Assembly: GCA_963822175.1 (NCBI GenBank) | Contig: CAWGGJ010000010.1 | Span: 62,001 to 126,000, forward strand | Source of the DNA: FEB-25 sp963822175 | GTDB lineage: Bacteria; Chloroflexota; Anaerolineae; Anaerolineales; UBA4823 | DNA: 64,000 bases | Direction: 5' to 3' | Shown: positions 54,301 to 63,529 of the stretch, in pieces | How the letters are laid out: every line of letters starts with the position of its first letter | Numbering within the stretch: position 1 is the first letter of the stretch | Notes under the pieces: model-generated | Databases searched by the model: none | What the model was told of the DNA's origin: nothing | Seen by the model: the letters and a program-made list of their open reading frames with translations, nothing else | Position numbers and translations under genes: made by a program

Positions 54301-55617
54301 GTGATAATCAAAAATCCAAATCTGACCAAAGAAATAGTAGATTTAAATAAAAAATATACCCTATTCTCGTGGTCTGTACAATCTGCAACAAATCCAATAC
54401 CGATTTCGCGAGCAGAAGGTATATACTTTTGGGATTCTGATGGGAAAAAGTATATTGATTTCTCGTCACAACTGATGAATATGAATATTGGTCATCAGCA
54501 TCCAAAAGTAATTAAAGCTATTCAAGACCAGGCAGCACAATTATGTTATGCCCATCCAGGAATGGCAACGGAAGCAAGAGGATTATTGGGTAAAAGGATT
54601 TCCGAAGTAGCTCCAGGTAATTTAAATAAAACCTTTTTTTGCCTTGGTGGAGCTGAAGCAAATGAAAATGCGATAAAAATTGCAAGATTTTATACAGGTC
54701 GACATAAAATTATGGCACGGTATCGGTCATATCATGGTGCCACCCACGGTGCAATCGCCCTTACCGGTGACTATCGTAGGTTACCTGTAGAACCAGCTTT
54801 ACCAGGTGTGGTACATTTCCTTGATCCATACTGTTATCGCTGTCCATTTGGATGGACTATTGATACCTGTCATCGAGAGTGTATAAACCACGTTGAGGAA
54901 GTTATTAATTACGAAGGTCCCGACCGTATCGCAGCAATTATTATGGAAGGGGTGACAGGTTCTAATGGACTAATCGTCCCACCCGATGATTATTGGCCAA
55001 GGATCAGAGAAATATGTGACAAATATGGCATTTTATTGATCTCCGATGAAGTAATGAGTGGTTGGGGAAGGACAGGTACATGGTTTGCTGTGGATAACTG
55101 GAATGTCGTGCCAGACATAATCACAACTGCTAAAGGCATTACATCAGGGTATGTACCTCTAGGAGCAGTCATAATCACCGATCCAATAGCAGAATATTTC
55201 GAAGATAAAATGCTTTGGTGTGGATTGACCTACAGTGGTCACCCATTAGCCTGTGCTGCAGGTATAGCTACCATCAATGTATATGAAGAAGATGGTTTAT
55301 TACAAAACGCAGTGAAAGTTGGGGCACATCTCGGAAAGAGATTGGAGGAGATTAAAACCAAATACCAATGTGTTGGAGATGTGAGATACATAGGATTATT
55401 TACTGCCATCGAGATCGTTTATGATAAAAGAACTAAAAATCCAATTGATCCATTGCTGGAAACTGGAAAATTCTTACGAGATAACGGTTTATTTACTTTT
55501 ATTTTCCATAATGTGATATTTATTGTTCCACCCTTATGCATTAACGAATCTCAGTTGGATGAGGGATTGGTAATTGTTGAGAAGGCATTAGATCAAATTG
55601 ACAAAACGATTGTTTAA
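54301..55617 (+). CDS. Class III aminotransferase (omega-amino acid/taurine-pyruvate type)
   Basis: 438 aa, GTG start with CAGGAG upstream. Conserved features are YIDFSSQLMNMNIGHQHP, FFCLGGAEANENAIKIARFY, RYRSYHGATHGAIALTGDYR, LLISDEVMSGWGRTGTWFAV and the PLP-lysine segment IITTAKGITSGYVPLGAVII. A cysteine-rich insert (YCYRCPFGWTIDTCHREC) near residue 180 is typical of one subfamily that includes beta-alanine/taurine-pyruvate-like aminotransferases. It sits 40 bases before a semialdehyde dehydrogenase gene, so its product is probably a semialdehyde such as malonate semialdehyde. The exact amine is unproven. Confidence 0.9.
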   Translation: MIIKNPNLTKEIVDLNKKYTLFSWSVQSATNPIPISRAEGIYFWDSDGKKYIDFSSQLMNMNIGHQHPKVIKAIQDQAAQLCYAHPGMATEARGLLGKRISEVAPGNLNKTFFCLGGAEANENAIKIARFYTGRHKIMARYRSYHGATHGAIALTGDYRRLPVEPALPGVVHFLDPYCYRCPFGWTIDTCHRECINHVEEVINYEGPDRIAAIIMEGVTGSNGLIVPPDDYWPRIREICDKYGILLISDEVMSGWGRTGTWFAVDNWNVVPDIITTAKGITSGYVPLGAVIITDPIAEYFEDKMLWCGLTYSGHPLACAAGIATINVYEEDGLLQNAVKVGAHLGKRLEEIKTKYQCVGDVRYIGLFTAIEIVYDKRTKNPIDPLLETGKFLRDNGLFTFIFHNVIFIVPPLCINESQLDEGLVIVEKALDQIDKTIV

Positions 55618-55657
55618 ATATTTAATTACGTTATGATAATAAACAGGAGAATGACTT

Positions 55658-57133
55658 ATGAATGAGTTTGTTCTACAGAACTATGTAAATGGGAAATGGA
55701 TTTCATCAAATTCTGGAAATTTTCGAGAGGTAAGGAATCCGGCGACTGATGAGTTACTAGCAAAGGCTCCAGTATCTACATTAGCTGAATTTGATGAGGC
55801 AGTTCAAATAGCCCATCAGACATTTCAAACTTGGCAGCGAGTACCAGTAACCACACGTATACAGTATTTCTTTAAGCTGAAAACACTGCTTGAAGAGAAT
55901 TTTGACGAGTTAGCGAAGAGTATTACCCTTGAACATGGCAAGACACTGGATGAATCACGCGGCGAGATGCGACGGGCAATCGAAAATGTTGAGGTAGCTT
56001 GTGGCACCCCGACTTTGAGTATGGGTGATATTGTTGAAGATATTGCTCCTGGAATTGATGAGCTAATGATCCGTCAACCCCTAGGTGTGGTTGGAATTAT
56101 CTCACCATTTAATTTTCCTGCGATGATAGCGTTTTGGTATCTTCCGTATGCTGTAACCACCGGAAATACAGTGATAGTAAAACCTTCAAGTCGGGTTCCG
56201 ATCACGATGGTAAAACTATTTCGTCTCATGGAAGAAGCAGGCTTTCCACCTGGAGTAGTAAATTTGATTAACGGTGGAGCGGACATTGTAAACGGCATCC
56301 TTGACCATCCGTTAATTAAGGCAATAGGTTTCATCGGTTCAACTCCAACTGCAATGCACGTATATAGTAGAGGTGCAATCCATGGCAAACGTGTATCTGC
56401 TGGTGGTGGGGCTAAGTGCCCTGTACTGATCCTGCCAGATGCTGATGTTGATACGACTACAAACATCATGATGGATAGCGCTTTTGGCTGTTCAGGTCAA
56501 CGCTGCCTGGCAGCCACTGTTGCGATCATGGTAGGAGATGCAGATAAGCAGTTTATCCCTGCATTTGCAAATGCTGCTTCAAAAAGAGTGACAGGATTTG
56601 GTCTCAACCCTGATGTACAAATGGGTCCCGTTATCACTCCTCAAGATAAAGTTCGCATAGAAGGGTTAATCCAGCAAGGACTAGATGAAGGTGCGGAAAT
56701 GCTGGTAGATGGACGGAATGCCATTATTCCGGGATATGAGAAAGGATATTTTATTCGACCCACGATATTAACAGACGTACCAATTAACGGCATAATTCAC
56801 TCAACAGAGATTTTTGGTCCGGTATTAGCGATTATGCAATGCAACACCGTCGAAGAAGCATTGGAGATAGTCAATAACCATACTTTTGGTAATGCTGCTT
56901 CCATTTTTACACGGGATGGTGCAGCTGCACGTAAATTCCGAAATCAAGCTATTGCTGGGAATATTGGCATCAACATTGGAATTGCGGCTCCTATGGCTTT
57001 CTTTCCATTCAGCGGTTGGAAAGATAGCTTTTTTGGTGATTTACATGGGCAAGGAAAGCATGCAATTGAATTCTTCACCCAAACCAAGGTTGTAATCGAA
57101 CGATGGCCGAAGGAATGGTCCAGGAAGTTTTAA
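55658..57133 (+). CDS. mmsA: (Methyl)malonate-semialdehyde dehydrogenase, CoA-acylating
   Basis: 491-aa aldehyde dehydrogenase-fold enzyme. In this family NAD and CoA convert malonate or methylmalonate semialdehyde to acetyl- or propionyl-CoA plus CO2. The N-terminal NYVNGKWISSNSGNFREVRN, GVVGIISPFNFPAMIAFWYL, VSAGGGAKCPVLILPDAD and the catalytic-Cys segment FGCSGQRCLAATV are those of MmsA. Length is normal. CAGGAG lies nine bases before the ATG. With the aminotransferase upstream it would complete beta-alanine (or beta-aminoisobutyrate) degradation to an acyl-CoA. Confidence 0.93.
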   Translation: MNEFVLQNYVNGKWISSNSGNFREVRNPATDELLAKAPVSTLAEFDEAVQIAHQTFQTWQRVPVTTRIQYFFKLKTLLEENFDELAKSITLEHGKTLDESRGEMRRAIENVEVACGTPTLSMGDIVEDIAPGIDELMIRQPLGVVGIISPFNFPAMIAFWYLPYAVTTGNTVIVKPSSRVPITMVKLFRLMEEAGFPPGVVNLINGGADIVNGILDHPLIKAIGFIGSTPTAMHVYSRGAIHGKRVSAGGGAKCPVLILPDADVDTTTNIMMDSAFGCSGQRCLAATVAIMVGDADKQFIPAFANAASKRVTGFGLNPDVQMGPVITPQDKVRIEGLIQQGLDEGAEMLVDGRNAIIPGYEKGYFIRPTILTDVPINGIIHSTEIFGPVLAIMQCNTVEEALEIVNNHTFGNAASIFTRDGAAARKFRNQAIAGNIGINIGIAAPMAFFPFSGWKDSFFGDLHGQGKHAIEFFTQTKVVIERWPKEWSRKF

Positions 57134-57233
57134 CGAAAGGAGGCGATATAAGGTAAAGGTAAGTTTTTTCATTAGCTCACTATGTTTAAGATGTGTATTG
57201 TGTCCATCAAATATTGTGTAGGAGGATGAAAAA

Positions 57234-58121
57234 ATGTCAGAGCAGATGGCGTTTGCACGGAAAGCAAGTGGACTTGTTCGCGGGCTCTCGTTTTGGGATG
57301 CCTTTGGTGTCGGTTTCATGAACCAGGGACTTACACCGAGCATGTATGTGATGATTAGCCTTGGTTTGGGGGTTTATCTTGGTGGGAATTTAATTATCGC
57401 AACATTAATATCTGCTGTTCTGTGTGGCATTGGGTTTTCTTTGGTTTGGGGTATCCTGGGAGGCTCGATGCCCAGATCCGGTGGTGAATATATTTATAAC
57501 TCGCGCATCATTCACCCATTAATCGGTATCGCCGAGTCATTCGGAAATGCCTTCGTTTGGATCATGTGGATCTATGTTTTAGCCCCATGGACAGCGGATG
57601 GCTTGGTAATGATGTGCCAATTTTTTGGATGGGAAAGCCTAGCTGAAACTTTAAGTTCGTCCTTCAGCATCTTTTTACTTGCCACCCTTACCAGCCTGAT
57701 CGCATTGTTGTTTGTGGTTTTTGGAATGAAGGTTTTCGCAACTGTTCAGAAAGTGGTCATGGTATTGGCCATTGCAGGTTGCACTGTCATATTATTGACT
57801 TTTACAGTCACTAATCATAACGAGTATGTCCAGGCCTGGAATAACACTGCTGCTCAATATGGCTCAATCGATTATGATACCTTTTTAAGTACCGCTAGAG
57901 TGACCATCGAAGAAGCCGGCGATATACTTCCGACAACCTGGAATTGGTATGATACATTTGGCGTGATGGTTGCTGGATCCTGGTTATTTGCGTATGCATA
58001 TTGCATCACATTCATTGCAGGGGAGGTAAAAAGACCAGATAAGACCATCATCCTGTCGAATTTAGCTGCTGTACTTGTACCAGCGTTTTTTATGCTTTGG
58101 CTGGCGATCGTGCTTATATAA
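57234..58121 (+). CDS. APC-family amino acid/amine permease, N-terminal part (frameshifted)
   Basis: The first 295 residues of an APC-superfamily permease with about seven hydrophobic helices: LSFWDAFGVGFMNQGLTPSM, the proline-containing SMPRSGGEYIYNSRIIHP loop typical of the family, and ESFGNAFVWIMWIYVLAPWT. AGGAGG is seven bases before the ATG. The frame ends at WLAIVLI. In the next frame YNSVGFEFLSAASWVDN continues directly, so one extra base lies near 58114-58117 (GTGCTT-a-TATAAC). The two frames together give a permease of about 535 aa, probably the importer for the cluster's amine or amino acid. Confidence 0.8.
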   Translation: MSEQMAFARKASGLVRGLSFWDAFGVGFMNQGLTPSMYVMISLGLGVYLGGNLIIATLISAVLCGIGFSLVWGILGGSMPRSGGEYIYNSRIIHPLIGIAESFGNAFVWIMWIYVLAPWTADGLVMMCQFFGWESLAETLSSSFSIFLLATLTSLIALLFVVFGMKVFATVQKVVMVLAIAGCTVILLTFTVTNHNEYVQAWNNTAAQYGSIDYDTFLSTARVTIEEAGDILPTTWNWYDTFGVMVAGSWLFAYAYCITFIAGEVKRPDKTIILSNLAAVLVPAFFMLWLAIVLI

Positions 58122-58842
58122 CTCGGTTGGTTTCGAGTTTCTTTCCGCTGCTTCGTGGGTTGACAATAGTGGAGAGGTTTTACCTGGATATACTATCCCA
58201 TGGTCAACCAATTTTGTTGGCCTGGCTGTGATGGTCACTCAAAACACTTTTGCTGTATTCATGATGGCGCTTTCCTGGATACTCTTCAACCTGTGGTGGG
58301 TTGCCCTGTCCTACCTGGCATTTCCGCGCATTTTATTCGCCTGGGGTATGGATCGGATGGGACCTAAATGGTTTGCAGATATAGATTATCGCTGGGCTTC
58401 ACCAGTAAAGAATCATATTCTCTGCTTCGTACTCGGTGAAATTGGTATCTTGTTATATGCCTTCAGAGGTAATCCAATGGAAGGACTATCCGTAACCGGT
58501 ATGGAGATCGTATCTGTATTTGGCATCACTGCAATTGCAGCTGCGATATTCCCATTCTCAAAACGAGCGAAACAAATTTGGGATTCGTCTCCTTACAAGG
58601 GTTGGAAATTAATCGGTATTCCCGTTGTCACAATTGGAGCGATTGTCAATCTGATTTACCTTGCCATACTCTTTTACTTCTTCATCGTGATGCCTGATTT
58701 GGAAGGATTGGCAACAGGCTCTGTCATTCTCTATGTAGTGGTATGGTTGCTCGGTATCGCATGGTACTTCTATTGGAAGTCAAGAAACAAACAAGTTGGT
58801 GTGGATGTCAGTATGACATTTGGAGAATTACCTCCTGATTAA
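58075..58842 (+). CDS. APC-family permease, C-terminal part (frameshifted)
   Basis: Continuation of the permease that starts at 57234. The meaningful sequence begins near 58115 (YNSVGFEFLSAASW). The residues before that overlap the first part in a different frame, so the apparent start is not real. About five hydrophobic helices remain (LAVMVTQNTFAVFMMALSWI, LGEIGILLYAFRG, IPVVTIGAIVNLIYLAILFY), with a cytoplasmic loop FPRILFAWGMDRMGPKWFAD typical of APC carriers. It ends in a short polar tail and is followed by a strong terminator. Confidence 0.75.
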   Translation: MYQRFLCFGWRSCLYNSVGFEFLSAASWVDNSGEVLPGYTIPWSTNFVGLAVMVTQNTFAVFMMALSWILFNLWWVALSYLAFPRILFAWGMDRMGPKWFADIDYRWASPVKNHILCFVLGEIGILLYAFRGNPMEGLSVTGMEIVSVFGITAIAAAIFPFSKRAKQIWDSSPYKGWKLIGIPVVTIGAIVNLIYLAILFYFFIVMPDLEGLATGSVILYVVVWLLGIAWYFYWKSRNKQVGVDVSMTFGELPPD

Positions 58843-58857
58843 TTATCAAGTGCTTGT

Positions 58858-58887
58858 AAAGGACGAAGGGTCATCCCTTCGTCCTTT
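58858..58887 (+). terminator. Strong Rho-independent terminator after the permease
   Basis: Perfect 13-base arms AAAGGACGAAGGG / CCCTTCGTCCTTT around a TCAT loop. It divides the catabolic cluster into two transcription units unless read through. Confidence 0.85.
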
Positions 58888-58925
58888 ACTCTTTACTCCT
58901 ATCTATTATTCCAAAGGAGAGACCA

Positions 58926-59057
58926 ATGAGTAAAGCTGTAAAGATCTTTTTTGTAACAGATATACATGGATCAAATTTATGTTATCGGAAATATTTAAAC
59001 GCTTTACAGAGTCTACAATGTAGATGTTGGAATTCTACTTGGGGATTTGACTGGTAA
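58926..59057 (+). pseudogene. N-terminal piece of the metallophosphoesterase (frameshifted)
   Basis: ATG at 58926 with AAAGGAGAGACC upstream. It encodes MSKAVKIFFVTDIHGSNLCY, carrying the first metal-binding motif (DxH) of calcineurin-like phosphoesterases, then runs out of frame near 59013-59020. In the next frame VYNVDVGILLGDLTGKV follows and joins the frame that ends at 59868. A single inserted base explains the break. Confidence 0.75.
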
Positions 59058-59868
59058 AGTGTTAATCCCATTGGTCGAGAAAGCAGGAGGTGGATGGGAA
59101 ACTACTTTAATGGGTACTCATCTGGATATTAATACCCAGGAAGAGTTGGATAAGCTAAAAAAGACGATTGAAATGATGGGCTATTACTGGGTTCATCAAA
59201 CACCAGAAGAATTTCGAGAATACAAGGCTGATCCTGTTAAGGTTGATACATTATTCAAACAATTGATGATGGATCGATTATGCGAATGGATCGACCTGGC
59301 AGATGAACGCTTAGCTGGAACCAGTTATAAGGTATATATGGCTCCTGGTAACGATGACCATTTTGAAGTGGATAAGATTATTTCCGATTCAACCGCAATT
59401 GTTAACTGCAATAATAGAAATGTGATGGTGGGTGATCATGAAATGGTCACATTTTGCTGGGCAAATCCTACACCCTGGAACACCCCAAGAGAAAAAACGG
59501 ATGAAGAATTGGAACCCATGTTGGAAGAACTGATCTCCAAAGTGAGTGATAAATCTAACGCAATTTTCAACTTTCATGCGCCACCCTATGGTTTTGCCCT
59601 GGACCTGGCACCCGAGTTGACAAAGGATTTAGTTCAAGCGGCCGACAGAAAGATCCATGTTGGTAGTCGTGCTGTCGCAAATATGATACAAAAATACCAA
59701 CCTTTGATTGGGCTTCATGGACATATTCACGAATCACGGGGGGCCCAAAAGATCAAGAAAACATTGATCATTAACCCTGGAAGTGAATATTCTGAAGGAA
59801 TATTGAAAGGTGCAATGATCGTATTGGAAAAAGGTAAAGTAAAAGATTATGTATTCACTTCGGGATAG
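59047..59868 (+). CDS. Calcineurin-like metallophosphoesterase (main part)
   Basis: Main reading frame of a metallophosphoesterase whose true start is at 58926. Metal-site motifs are GILLGDLTGK (just before the apparent start), YMAPGNDDHFEVD, FNFHAPPYG and LHGHIHES, so with the N-terminal DIHG all five family motifs are present across the two frames. The full protein would be about 313 aa. The substrate is unknown; the family includes nucleotidases, cyclic-nucleotide phosphodiesterases and others. It is followed after 11 bases by a nucleotidyltransferase-like gene with a good ribosome-binding site, suggesting a functional pair. Confidence 0.82.
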   Translation: MTGKVLIPLVEKAGGGWETTLMGTHLDINTQEELDKLKKTIEMMGYYWVHQTPEEFREYKADPVKVDTLFKQLMMDRLCEWIDLADERLAGTSYKVYMAPGNDDHFEVDKIISDSTAIVNCNNRNVMVGDHEMVTFCWANPTPWNTPREKTDEELEPMLEELISKVSDKSNAIFNFHAPPYGFALDLAPELTKDLVQAADRKIHVGSRAVANMIQKYQPLIGLHGHIHESRGAQKIKKTLIINPGSEYSEGILKGAMIVLEKGKVKDYVFTSG

Positions 59869-59879
59869 GAGATGAGATC

Positions 59880-60695
59880 ATGTTACCAGCTAAGAAATTT
59901 CGCTTGCCCAAAGATATTCCTATGGAAGAATATCCAAAACCAGAGGAATATCTTGATGAAGCACGCAGATTAACAGAAGCAGCTCAACGTGAAGGATTAA
60001 TTTTACGAGTAATGGGACCCATTGCCCTACATTTTTACTTTCCAGATTATGTCGATCTGTACCGCAGAATGGAGCGCCTTGGAGAGCGTGTGTTTACTGA
60101 TATTGATTATGCCTCATACGGAAAAAACCGAGGAAAGGTTGTCCCTTTTTTTGAAAAACAAGGATATGAACTTGAGAAGCGAGCTGCAATGATGAGTGGT
60201 GGGACAAGGCATATCTATTTTGGGGCGCGCATTCCCATGATCGATGTATTTTTCGATAAGCTGGATTATAACCATCCGATCGATTATAAAAACCGGCTTG
60301 AATTACATCCTTATTGTGTATCACTTACGGATTTGTTACTACAAAAACTTCAAATAGTACAAATAAATGATAAGGACTTAAAAGATGCTATGCTCCTATT
60401 ATTAGCTGCTCAAATAGGAGAAGATGATCATAATAAGATAAATTTTAAATACTTAGCAAAGATAATGGCGGACGATTGGGGATTTTATTATACGTCTGTC
60501 ATGAACCTAAATAAAGTACAAGCCGCAATTTATGGTGTTCCTGTACTTTCAGAGCAAGAACGGCTGTTAATCAAGGAAAATGCTGAGACTATAATAAAAA
60601 TAATCGAAATGGAGCCAAAATCAGGGAAATGGAAAGGTCGAGCAAAAACCGGAACAAGCAAAATTTGGTATAAAGAAGTCTCCGATTGGGAATAA
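59880..60695 (+). CDS. Nucleotidyltransferase-like protein (AbiEii-like fold)
   Basis: 271 aa. RVMGPIALHFY and RVFTDIDYASYG give the hG...DxD pattern of minimal nucleotidyltransferases. IPMIDVFFDKL supplies a third acidic residue, and SLTDLLLQKLQIVQINDKDL resembles the downstream helix of AbiEii/DUF6036-like proteins. The C-terminal third is helical. Some relatives are toxins of type IV toxin-antitoxin systems, but no antitoxin-like gene is adjacent, so a toxin role is doubtful. GGAGATGAG precedes the ATG. It lies between the metallophosphoesterase and a putrescine-type aminotransferase. Confidence 0.72.
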   Translation: MLPAKKFRLPKDIPMEEYPKPEEYLDEARRLTEAAQREGLILRVMGPIALHFYFPDYVDLYRRMERLGERVFTDIDYASYGKNRGKVVPFFEKQGYELEKRAAMMSGGTRHIYFGARIPMIDVFFDKLDYNHPIDYKNRLELHPYCVSLTDLLLQKLQIVQINDKDLKDAMLLLLAAQIGEDDHNKINFKYLAKIMADDWGFYYTSVMNLNKVQAAIYGVPVLSEQERLLIKENAETIIKIIEMEPKSGKWKGRAKTGTSKIWYKEVSDWE

Positions 60696-60710
60696 AAAGA
60701 GGATAAATTT

Positions 60711-62069
60711 ATGGAAAAGTCATACGACGGTGCGATGACCTTCGCCCAACGCTGGATCGATATCATTCATAAATCTACAGTTACTGAAGAAGAAGCTAAA
60801 GCAATCATTGAAGAATCTCAATATAATTTTGCTGAGCATTTTAACCGAGGGTGGCTTGATTATCGAAAATCGGTGACAGAAGCAGGAGATTGGGCTTGCG
60901 TAGAATGGACTGGAACAGGAGCAATTTTCAAGGATGTTTTAGGTAGAGAGTATATTGATTGCCTTGGTGGTTATGGGATGATGGACCTTGGGTGGAGTCA
61001 CCCAGAGGTTATTGATAATGTCAAAGCTCAATTATCCCGCTCTCCAATGCCAAGCCAGGAATTAATCGATCCACTACGAGGTGTACTGGCACGATTAATT
61101 GCCATGATAGCCCCGGGTGATATTAAATATAGTTTTTTTGCAGCCAGTGGAACAGAGGCTATTGAAGGAGCGATTAAGCTGGCAAAAATGCATACCCATA
61201 AAAATGGTTTTATTGCTGCGATTAATGCATTTCATGGAAAAACCATGGGCTCACTCAGTATGTTGGGTAAATCGGATTATCGTACTCCCGTTGGCACATT
61301 GTATGGAGGTCCTGTTTACCATGTTCCCTTTGGTGATGCTGGTGCAGTTGAAAAACAATTAGAAATTGCTAATAAAGTTGGAATTGATATTGCTGCTGTA
61401 TTGATGGAACCCATTCAGGGTGAAGCTGGTGCAATTGTCCCACCCGATGATTTCTGGCCGAGAATTCGGGAATTGACCAGGCATTATGGTGTTCTCCTGA
61501 TCGCCGATGAAGTTCAAACCGGATTCGGTCGAACGGGAAAGTTATGGGGGGTACAACATTGGGATGTGGAGCCAGACATCATTGCGTTAGCAAAATCACT
61601 TGGCGGTGGTGTGATGCCGGTTAGTGCTTTCTGCTCAACGGAAGAAATCTGGCAGTGCATGATGTTTCCGAATCCATTTATTCATACTACTACCACTGGT
61701 GGAGGCGCGTTAGCATGCAGTGCAGCAATCGCGGCCATAAATATCACATTGCGAGATAAACTTTGGGAACAAGCAGCTGCCAAAGGCGAATACCTTATCC
61801 CAAAACTAAACGCTATAGCGCTTAAATATCCGCAGATATATCAAAGCATAACTGGAAAAGGTTTGTTAATTGGACAACATTTCCATAATCCGGAAGTTGG
61901 GTATAAAGTTGCTGCGGGATTATTTAAGCGAGGTGTGCTAGTAGCAGGTACACTCACAAGTGCGAAGACTGTTCGTATAGAACCCCCATTGCTAATCTCT
62001 TATCAGCAGATTGATGAAGTTCTCAATCGATTAGAGGACACTGTGAAAGAAATATATAACGAAATATAA
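60711..62069 (+). CDS. Class III aminotransferase, putrescine aminotransferase-like
   Basis: 452-aa PLP enzyme resembling putrescine:2-oxoglutarate aminotransferase (PatA/YgjG). The long N-terminal helical extension (AEHFNRGWLDYRKSVTEAGD), YIDCLGGYGMMDLGWSHPEV, FFAASGTEAIEGAIKLAK, NAFHGKTMGSLSMLGKSDYR, LLIADEVQTGFGRTGKLWGV and the PLP-lysine segment IIALAKSLGGGVMPVSAFCS all fit. AGAGGA lies before the ATG, 15 bases after the nucleotidyltransferase gene. Substrate is probably a diamine or other omega-amine, giving an amino-aldehyde. Confidence 0.9.
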   Translation: MEKSYDGAMTFAQRWIDIIHKSTVTEEEAKAIIEESQYNFAEHFNRGWLDYRKSVTEAGDWACVEWTGTGAIFKDVLGREYIDCLGGYGMMDLGWSHPEVIDNVKAQLSRSPMPSQELIDPLRGVLARLIAMIAPGDIKYSFFAASGTEAIEGAIKLAKMHTHKNGFIAAINAFHGKTMGSLSMLGKSDYRTPVGTLYGGPVYHVPFGDAGAVEKQLEIANKVGIDIAAVLMEPIQGEAGAIVPPDDFWPRIRELTRHYGVLLIADEVQTGFGRTGKLWGVQHWDVEPDIIALAKSLGGGVMPVSAFCSTEEIWQCMMFPNPFIHTTTTGGGALACSAAIAAINITLRDKLWEQAAAKGEYLIPKLNAIALKYPQIYQSITGKGLLIGQHFHNPEVGYKVAAGLFKRGVLVAGTLTSAKTVRIEPPLLISYQQIDEVLNRLEDTVKEIYNEI

Positions 62070-62142
62070 AGCAAATTATGAAAAATTCGTCAATGTTATG
62101 AATTATTTGATACTGAACAATAAATAGTATAAGGAGAATTAT

Positions 62143-63348
62143 ATGAAAGTACTCTTAGTTGGAGCAGGTGGTGTCGGCGAGGCGATTGCAGCAATAGCTA
62201 AACCACAGAAATGGGTGGAATTGATAGTTTTAGCTGACTACAACCTTGAACGTGCAAAAGAAGTTCAATCAAAACTCGGTAATAATGAACGCTTCCCGGT
62301 AGAAAAAGTGGATGCTAGTCATCAAAATCAAATTGAAACCCTTGCCAAAAAATATAAAGTAGATTTGATTATGAATGCATGTGATCCATCATTCAATAAA
62401 CCGATATTCGATGCAGCGTTAAATTACGGGTGTAATTACATGGATATGGCAATGACTTTGTCTGAACCACATCCAACTGATCCATTTAATAAATGTGGCA
62501 TAAAATTAGGGGATTATCAATTTGATCGGACTAAATTATGGGAAGAGAAAAAATTACTTGCGCTGGTTGGCCTGGGTGTGGAACCTGGAATGGCTGATGT
62601 TTTCGCCCGGTATGCGCAGGATTATTTATTTGATGAAATTGAAGAGATTGGTATTCGCGATGGAGCAAATATCGAGGTTCGTGGTTATCAATTTGCCCCA
62701 AACTTTTCTATATGGACCACTATAGAGGAATGCTTAAATCCACCAGTTGTTTGGGAAAAAGGAAGGAATTGGTTCACAACAGAGCCATTTTCTGAGCCGG
62801 AAGTTTTTGAGTTTCCGGATGGAATTGGAAAAGTGGAAGTCGTTAATGTTGAGCATGAAGAAGTTCTTCTTATTCCACGATGGGTGAAATGTAAACGAGT
62901 AACCTTTAAGTACGGACTTGGCGATATGTTCATTGGAGTTCTAAAGACATTACATATGATCGGATTGGATAATAAAGAACCGATCAAGGTTAAAGAAGTT
63001 ATGGTCGCTCCTCGTGATGTCGTTGCTGCCTGCCTACCAGATCCCGCCCATTTGGGTGACCGGATGTTTGGTAAAACTAGTGCGGGAACTTGGGTGAAGG
63101 GAACTAAAGACGGAAAAACCCGCCAGGTATATTTATATCAAGTGGCAGATAATGAAGAGTGTATGCAAAAATGGGGATGCCAGGCTGTTGTTGCTCAAAC
63201 TGCTTTTAATGCAGTAATTGGTTGGGATCTGCTGAATAGTGGTACATGGAAGGGTGTGGGCGTGTTGGGACCAGAAGCATTCGATCCTGTACCATTTATG
63301 AATAAGATGGCTGAATATGGATTTCCATACGGGATAAAAGAAATGTAA
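62143..63348 (+). CDS. Saccharopine dehydrogenase-like oxidoreductase
   Basis: 401-aa protein with an N-terminal Rossmann fold (MKVLLVGAGGVGEAIAAIAK, VDLIMNACDPSFNKPIFDAA) and a saccharopine-dehydrogenase C-terminal domain (LVGLGVEPGMADVFARYAQD, VRGYQFAPNFSIWTTIEECL). Related enzymes are lysine 6-dehydrogenase, carboxynorspermidine synthase and saccharopine reductase. Next to a putrescine-type aminotransferase, oxidation or reductive coupling of an amine is likely, but sequence does not pick one. AAGGAG is seven bases before the ATG. Weak promoter-like sequence (TTGATA ... TAGTAT) lies in the preceding 73-base gap. Confidence 0.85.
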   Translation: MKVLLVGAGGVGEAIAAIAKPQKWVELIVLADYNLERAKEVQSKLGNNERFPVEKVDASHQNQIETLAKKYKVDLIMNACDPSFNKPIFDAALNYGCNYMDMAMTLSEPHPTDPFNKCGIKLGDYQFDRTKLWEEKKLLALVGLGVEPGMADVFARYAQDYLFDEIEEIGIRDGANIEVRGYQFAPNFSIWTTIEECLNPPVVWEKGRNWFTTEPFSEPEVFEFPDGIGKVEVVNVEHEEVLLIPRWVKCKRVTFKYGLGDMFIGVLKTLHMIGLDNKEPIKVKEVMVAPRDVVAACLPDPAHLGDRMFGKTSAGTWVKGTKDGKTRQVYLYQVADNEECMQKWGCQAVVAQTAFNAVIGWDLLNSGTWKGVGVLGPEAFDPVPFMNKMAEYGFPYGIKEM

Positions 63349-63529
63349 TTAGATCATTGCTCTTTCATAATCAATGATAAAAATATATATCTACCAATTA
63401 CATAAGCTATGATGAACAATAATGAAAATAATAAAGTTATCTCAGAATACCATAAATATATTATTCACTTTGGTCGGTGGATATCAATGGATAATATTCA
63501 TATAATAATTGGCAATTAAGAGGAAAATA

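Noticed and set aside
59880..60695. Type IV toxin of an AbiE-like system
   Set aside because: No antitoxin-like winged-helix gene is adjacent; the Lrp regulator is 7 kb away, and the context is metabolic.
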